Part shown: positions 58,270 through 64,000 of the stretch, in pieces | Position numbering within the stretch: position 1 is the stretch's first letter | Layout: each line of letters begins with the position of its first letter | Assembly (NCBI GenBank): GCA_907163375.1 | Contig: CAJQUW010010463.1 | Location: 1 to 64,000 of the forward strand | Source: Prostheceraeus crozeri | Lineage: Eukaryota; Platyhelminthes; Polycladida; Euryleptidae | Reading direction: 5' to 3' | DNA: 64,000 bases | Notes under the pieces: model-generated | What the model saw: the letters and a program-made list of their open reading frames with translations, nothing else | Told to the model about the DNA's origin: nothing | The model's database searches: none | Made by a program: the position numbers and the translations under genes

Positions 58270-61200
58270 AGCTATTTTCACTTATTTCCCGCCTTTTTAA
58301 AAACTTTGATGTCATATTTATCAAAAGGTGTTTACCGATGACTATTTTCCTTGGTTCCTGCTCTTCTAGGACATTAAAGATGTAGGTCACTTAAGGTAAT
58401 TGAATATCTTTCTACAGTGATCATACTGGTAAGAATCCAGATGTAGTTTGATTGCACAGTGTAGCGCATTTTTTCTGAAATAGAGTTATTTGTGCAAAGT
58501 TGCAATATTGAGGAGCTACTTAGTAGCACAAAAATTTCTCATTTTACCAAGTCGTATTGAAAAACATTTTTCCCTTTTTATTTCTGAACTATGGTAATAA
58601 AAATTCAGCGACAAATACAGATGAGTGTAGGCCTAATCAACGCTGTTCAACTACGGTGCACCACGGATGGAAACCTGCTTCATTTCATAATTTCATGGCG
58701 ATCCTTTACGGGATGGCGGCCGGCAAATTAAGTAACCGACAGGCTGGCATTTCAGGACCAACGTTAGGCTGATTTTACCTTGTCCATACCGGAGGGGGGT
58801 CGACCGTCAGTTGCATTTTTGCTTCGTAAAGCTGTTTTGTGGTCCTCGTAAAAATAAAGCGGTCAACCTTCACTTAAGTGAGTTTTACTTCTATTTAAAA
58901 GTTTTTCACCAAATTCGTTGGATCTGTTGGAACGAAAACCTGGATTTACTAGAACGTCAAATTTGTAACCTATTCAAACAACACTTTTTGAAAGTCTGAA
59001 TCTATGGTTTGAATTATGGTATTTTTTGCAAACATCTTGTATTACTAAGTACATGCAAATTCTAAAACTTCTGAAAAAGCAATTTTCATTATACAGCATC
59101 AATTTTCAACAGAAGTACAGTATTATATAGATATAAGTCTGTGAATCACATCATGGTCATCCAGAACATCATAGTAATCGAATAGATATTGAAAGTTCAA
59201 AAAATTTGCTTTTGTTGGCCAAGGTTTTCCTTTTTGCCAACAATCTATTTTCCCAGAAATTGAACATTTATGATATGTCTCAATGAAAGAATGATAATAT
59301 AAGCAATCGATTATTGCAAATACTGATGTAAATATACCACCGTATACTGAATGAATATGCTGATATATACTATACACAGAAGGCAGTGTTAGATTTGAAC
59401 TGAACAGCAGAAGGGGGAAATCAGATGGTAACTAAGCCATTTTCTCCAAATGTTCGTTTAAACGCGAATTTCGACCGAAAGTTTTTGGTCAACGTCGTAA
59501 TCAAAACCGGGAAATTTGTGATCAAAAGAATTCGGGATCCATTCAATTCTTATGGTGCCACTCGATCGTCCTCGCACCAATAACCTCCGCGAATAATTTT
59601 TAAAAATAGCTGAGGGATAAAAGAGATGATCAAGTTATATTTATTAGGGACTCTCCTATTCAAGTACAATGTATTACCCACATATGGCTAAATAATTCTT
59701 CAAATTAGGTCCGTAGACACCATCCTTGTGAATAAGAAATTTATGTTAGGTCTACGTGTATAAAAGTCCAAATTACCAGAGGATCACTCTATATTTTATT
59801 GCAATTGGGCCTACAATGAATTCAGAAAACCGGACTGCATCAACATTCAAATAGTGAAAAGGTCTGATTTCTAATTCAGCAGATTTTTTACTGTATTAAT
59901 ATGAAAAATGCCATGTGTACGTCGTCGACAAGACCCTGAATAAAATAAGATATCATTCTGGATTCCACACCTTTTGTGATGGTTATGGTGCCTTGACTCC
60001 ATATAGCATTTTCTGCTTCTCGAATGTATTCGCTATCTTTCATAACTAAGAAGTCAAATTACTGATAAAAACGTTCATGAAGAATCGTGAGGAAATTAGG
60101 CCTACAATGTTGATGTGACTCTTACACAAAAGTAATAAATTGATTTTCAATCAATCTGGTTGAGGCAATGTAAGGAATGTAAGGAGGCAATGTCCCCCTC
60201 AGGAAAGGAAAGCATTTTTTCAATGCCGGAGATGAGACAGTGCAGGAGAACTTTCCACTTTCCCTTCCGTCAAATCCAGCACAGATAGTAGACGTGATTT
60301 ATAGTTTTATACGTAGGCCTACTACAACAAATTTACTAGTATTTTGATGCTAGAGTACATGACACTAGTAATTTTGTCTGCAATATATTCTTTTTTTTAA
60401 TTTCATACAATGCCTTGCTTTCCTATCATTAGAGTCGCAAACTTAGAAGAGTACAATACTAGACTGCACGGTTTCTCTTACTTCACATGGACTGCTTGCA
60501 TGTATTTGACCCCTGTATTCGTAAGGTGGTCACTTGACCGCAAGTGGCTTGTGACGCGTAGCCCATGTCATTCGATGACGACCAAGACGGTGTACCAGCA
60601 GATAAATAAGAGCTATAAAAATATATAAAACGTATCAATTTGTCGCTGTTGACAAAATGTAAACGCTTGGCCTGAATAAGTGAAGTTTCACTAAATCATG
60701 AAACATGATGTAGTAATGATTTCGGGAGTGTGATACCTGGAAAGATCAGTAAGAAGAGTCCATTGTCCAGAAATGTTAGCTTGTTGCCCCCCCCCCCCCA
60801 TTAGGGTTATTTCTACCGAATCTTGAAATACGAATGTTGACGCTTTGTCTATGCTTGGCCTGATAAGGGTTAAGTACCGTTTATTAAAAAGCTTAGTAAT
60901 GGCATTTTTAAATTAGTGCATTTTCCTAATAATTTTAATTCCGTGGGTATCTGCAAGTCGACTGTCCTCTTTTTAACCAGGCACATTCGAAGGTGGGTAT
61001 ATGTGCATAAGATCATTTTGAAAATACATAGAATTGGCTACTTATGAAGAAAAAACATCTGCATTTCACATACGCATATTTGAGTTGCATTCAAACCTAT
61101 TCAAATCTTATCATTCTCTTTTTGTACTCATAAGCAATCATAAGTAACGTGTCAGGACAATCAACCAGTTTGGCATTGTAAATAACAATTATTAAAGATA

Positions 61201-61370
61201 TTTATAGCCAAGGTTTGGCAAAATTTCAACATTTTTAAAAATCTGTCAAAATCAGCGACCTTAAATTTTGAATTATTCTGTACACTGCGAAGATGAGTGT
61301 GCTAGAGCATATCACAGATATGGATTCTTACGTCTGCTCGGGTTAGTCTAGAGGTGATATGGTTCTATCT
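58270..61370. other. no gene recognised
   Basis: The phrase gcttggcctgataagggttaa near 60852-60872 resembles acgcttggcctgaataag near 60663, suggesting a small direct repeat. Otherwise featureless. Confidence 0.4.
60787..60800 (+). repeat. poly-C tract
   Basis: A run of about 14 cytosines, unusual in this AT-rich window and a possible assembly or sequencing weak point. Confidence 0.9.
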
Positions 61371-61379
61371 CAGCCACAG

Positions 61380-61650
61380 TATGCAATGGCAGCAATTGAT
61401 AGAGATTGATTTAGAGATTTATCATCTGCCTTTGACTTGCGTGATTGGCCAAGCACGCGCAATGCATAATGTCAATCGTATTAGGGAGCTACAATTGTCA
61501 CATTGAAGATTGAACATCTGTATGTAAGTGAAAAGTATGTATCTTTGACTCAACTTTCCTCCGTGCTAAATTCATCAAATGGAAATATTATTCACACCAT
61601 TCGACTCCCTCTCGATCTAAATTTACTGTGAGCTTAATGTGGTGTCAATA
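61380..61650 (+). repeat. dispersed repeat family R2, copy 2
   Basis: The same order and orientation of shared blocks as at 41105-41355, with moderate divergence. Confidence 0.65.
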
Positions 61651-61659
61651 GTGATGTGC

Positions 61660-64000
61660 GGTCAATAGATGCGGTGCATGTGGTGAATGCCTAGCTTAAA
61701 ATCTGTAAATTAACCATTTTTACCTTTCCCAACATTGCGGAAAATTTGGGCATAAGCTTCAATGAAAGGGCTGTCTTATAATCGCATCTTATAGAGCTTT
61801 AACACCGTTGACTCGGTGAGGCATCGCTGCATTCACTGATGCCATCTATTTGCATTGACAAATTCTCAGTCTGTGCACACTGTCTACTCGCGCAGCAGTT
61901 CCTATACAAAGGGCTGCGAAATGAAATGGTGACTGCATTCGGCGAAGTTATCGCATCTCTCACGTTAGGGAAAATGATGCTGACAGGCCAGATCGCATCA
62001 GGCTGACAAAAATGACTTGTGTGCATGTGTATGCATTGTATGTACCGATCCGATTTGTTATATTTTTCATCATACATGTACAATGTACATGTTTTGGGAG
62101 AAAAGAGCGAAGAGGAGTCTTATGTACAATGTAGAACTGTCTTGGACTTTGCCACCGATTTGTTTAACAGGGCATTCGATGTCAGAATATTTGCCGAAAA
62201 AAGCTGGCCGTTGAAGCTGGGCGGCCGACGCACGAACTTCAAATGAACACCGAAGCGTCGAAGGATGGAAAAGCGTGTATTCGCCGCAATACGACGATAT
62301 TTTCGTGGAAGTGTGGAAACCAAAATTTGAATGTCAATTGTGAAACTTCACGTGTAACCTACGAGTGAGGCAAGAAGGCTAACCTCCGTGATAATGTCAT
62401 CGATGACTTCGTCAAAAAGTCCAGGAGGATGGACTTCATTTAAATAATTTCATATATTGACACTGTGAAGGACAAGAGATCCATTGGAACAAATAGTTTT
62501 ATATAATTCCAATAGCAGCCACCAGAGCATCAACCAAAAATGTTCAAGATTCTAGAAACTAGAATTAATGCCCTTTTTGATATCGAATATGATAAATGCT
62601 ACGTGTAAGGACAATGGCTAACTTTGAACGCATGAGTGTTTAAAAATATCAAATTCCGATTCTGCGCATCGCTGGCCAGCCTATCGATAAGTAACAACAC
62701 ACATAAAGTCGATGAAAATGGCTGCAATAGCGCTTCTATAGACATGTTGGTGCCCGTAGTTGTAGAATCGCAATGCTAATCATAATGTTATAGTGCTGAA
62801 ATATTTACATTCAGCAATTCAATTTACTGATCTCATAAAAAAGACAGTCTTCTTTGTAAAATCGTTGTGATTTACATTGCACTCATTTTGACTGATTGAC
62901 TGCAACATGGAATGCAATTCACGCCTATCACTCGCTCATTTCGAAGTCATCAACATAGTCCCGAGAATAATTTGAAAATCATTAAAATACATACAGACAA
63001 AAAAACAGCATAAAGCTGTAGGTTGTGTCCATTTGCATGACGATGACAATTTCTTAAAAACAAGAACTTTTAGCACTAGATCAAGGTGTCCTCAAATCTA
63101 GATCGTTTCTGACCGTCGGACGGGCTGGAAGTTGGCTTCCATCTCTCGTGCATCATCGAAAAGGGCTAGCGTCCTTCCATCTAAGTTCATTGATGAGGAA
63201 ATGAAGACAGTTTAGTTCAAGTTCACGATTTTGTGAACCAGCTCAATTGAACGGAGTTCTTTCATGCTCTCGATGCCATGAAGTATCATCTTCGCTATTC
63301 GATGAAACCACGTGCAACAATCATTTGCAGCACAGCATTTCGAGAGATTACTATTTAGCTTATTACTTAAAGTCTTGTAATTTTATGATGAATTTTATGA
63401 TGAGTATTGCCAAGATTTCATCATCTCGAAATCGATATCGCATTGTGAAAATGAAAAGTATGATTTATAAAAACTGTGCTATGACCTTTTTTAACTTGCG
63501 AAAATGTCGATCATAAATTTCGGAATCAAAATAGCACTTCAAAGTGGAAGAATTCTGAATTTCGAAATCGACTTCTTAATGATGATTTTTTTCACTTAAA
63601 AACCCTGGTTTACCAAATTAGTCAATCGAGGAGGTTAGCGGATCATTTATTGATATATTGGCCCCAAATGCTGGATTCTTTGTATGAACCGTCAAACTCA
63701 ACCGATCGCCGCAATAATTGATATTTGAATCAGTGAAAACCAAATTTCAATTTTCAGTTGCTGCAAGCCGAATTTCATTTGAATAGGACTTCGAGTTTGT
63801 ATACTAAAGTTGATAGCGTAAATGTAATCATAAAATAAATGAAACCACTCATTGATTTTAGCGGAAAAAGTAAAACGTCACCGGCACTTCAAGTGACTTG
63901 TAACCATGATTGAAATGCCTACACAGCCACGAATTGTTGACGGGCAAACTATACTAAATTTATGCTCAGATTGTGTCCTCATTTACTCGTGTCTCAAGCA
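61660..64000. other. no feature recognised
   Basis: Short overlapping frames on both strands at 61.8-62.3 kb and 63.2-63.5 kb lack splice context and recognisable motifs. Confidence 0.4.

Noticed and set aside
57893..58390. 165-residue minus-strand protein
   Set aside because: It runs across the arm and edge of a palindromic transposon and has noise-like composition.

Overview
The window is AT-rich, repeat-dense, gene-poor animal DNA. Canonical GT-AG introns with long spacing, decayed non-LTR retrotransposons, Tc1/mariner, piggyBac and hAT-like elements and tRNA-derived SINEs all point to a metazoan. Nothing looks bacterial or viral. The palindrome TAGGCCTA occurs seven times; I associate this loosely with marine deuterostome invertebrates (echinoderm or hemichordate), but the assignment is weak.

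The main gene is a Ly6/uPAR (three-finger) protein on the plus strand, spread over about 28.7 kb. A signal-peptide exon lies at 27,934-27,985. An exon with the first five cysteines lies at 41,702-41,821. Three alternative last exons follow, at 46,931-47,136, 48,572-48,801 and 56,425-56,630. All introns are phase 1, so exon 2 can join any of the three in frame. Each last exon supplies the other five cysteines and a hydrophobic C-terminus. Copies A and C look like normal GPI-anchored isoforms of 125 residues. Copy B has lost the ancestral stop codon and the usual acidic residue before the last cysteine. The framework resembles the quiver/sleepless-type Ly6 proteins of invertebrates.

The only other convincing coding sequence is a 3' terminal exon at 24,650-25,114 of an unrecognised basic, helix-rich protein.

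Region by region: 1-12 kb is mostly featureless, with a 256-bp MITE showing a perfect 8-bp target duplication (5.8 kb) and a Penelope-like fragment (6.2 kb). 12.4-13.7 kb is a broken transposase joined to a Tc1 fragment. 16.8 kb holds a LINE fragment. 18.9, 36.3 and 38.2 kb hold foldback elements. 23.2 and 39.6 kb hold two copies of one tRNA-derived SINE. 31.7 kb is a LINE 3' end. 35.1-36.1 kb is a TTAA-flanked piggyBac-type nonautonomous element. Introns 2A-2C of the Ly6 gene (42-56 kb) carry LINE 3' ends, a 36-bp tandem repeat, a minisatellite just before exon 3A, a mariner-type transposase wreck, another SINE, and a piggyBac element (53.1-55.6 kb) with a MITE copy nested in it. 57.4-58.3 kb is a large palindromic DNA transposon. 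58.3-64 kb shows only one more dispersed repeat.
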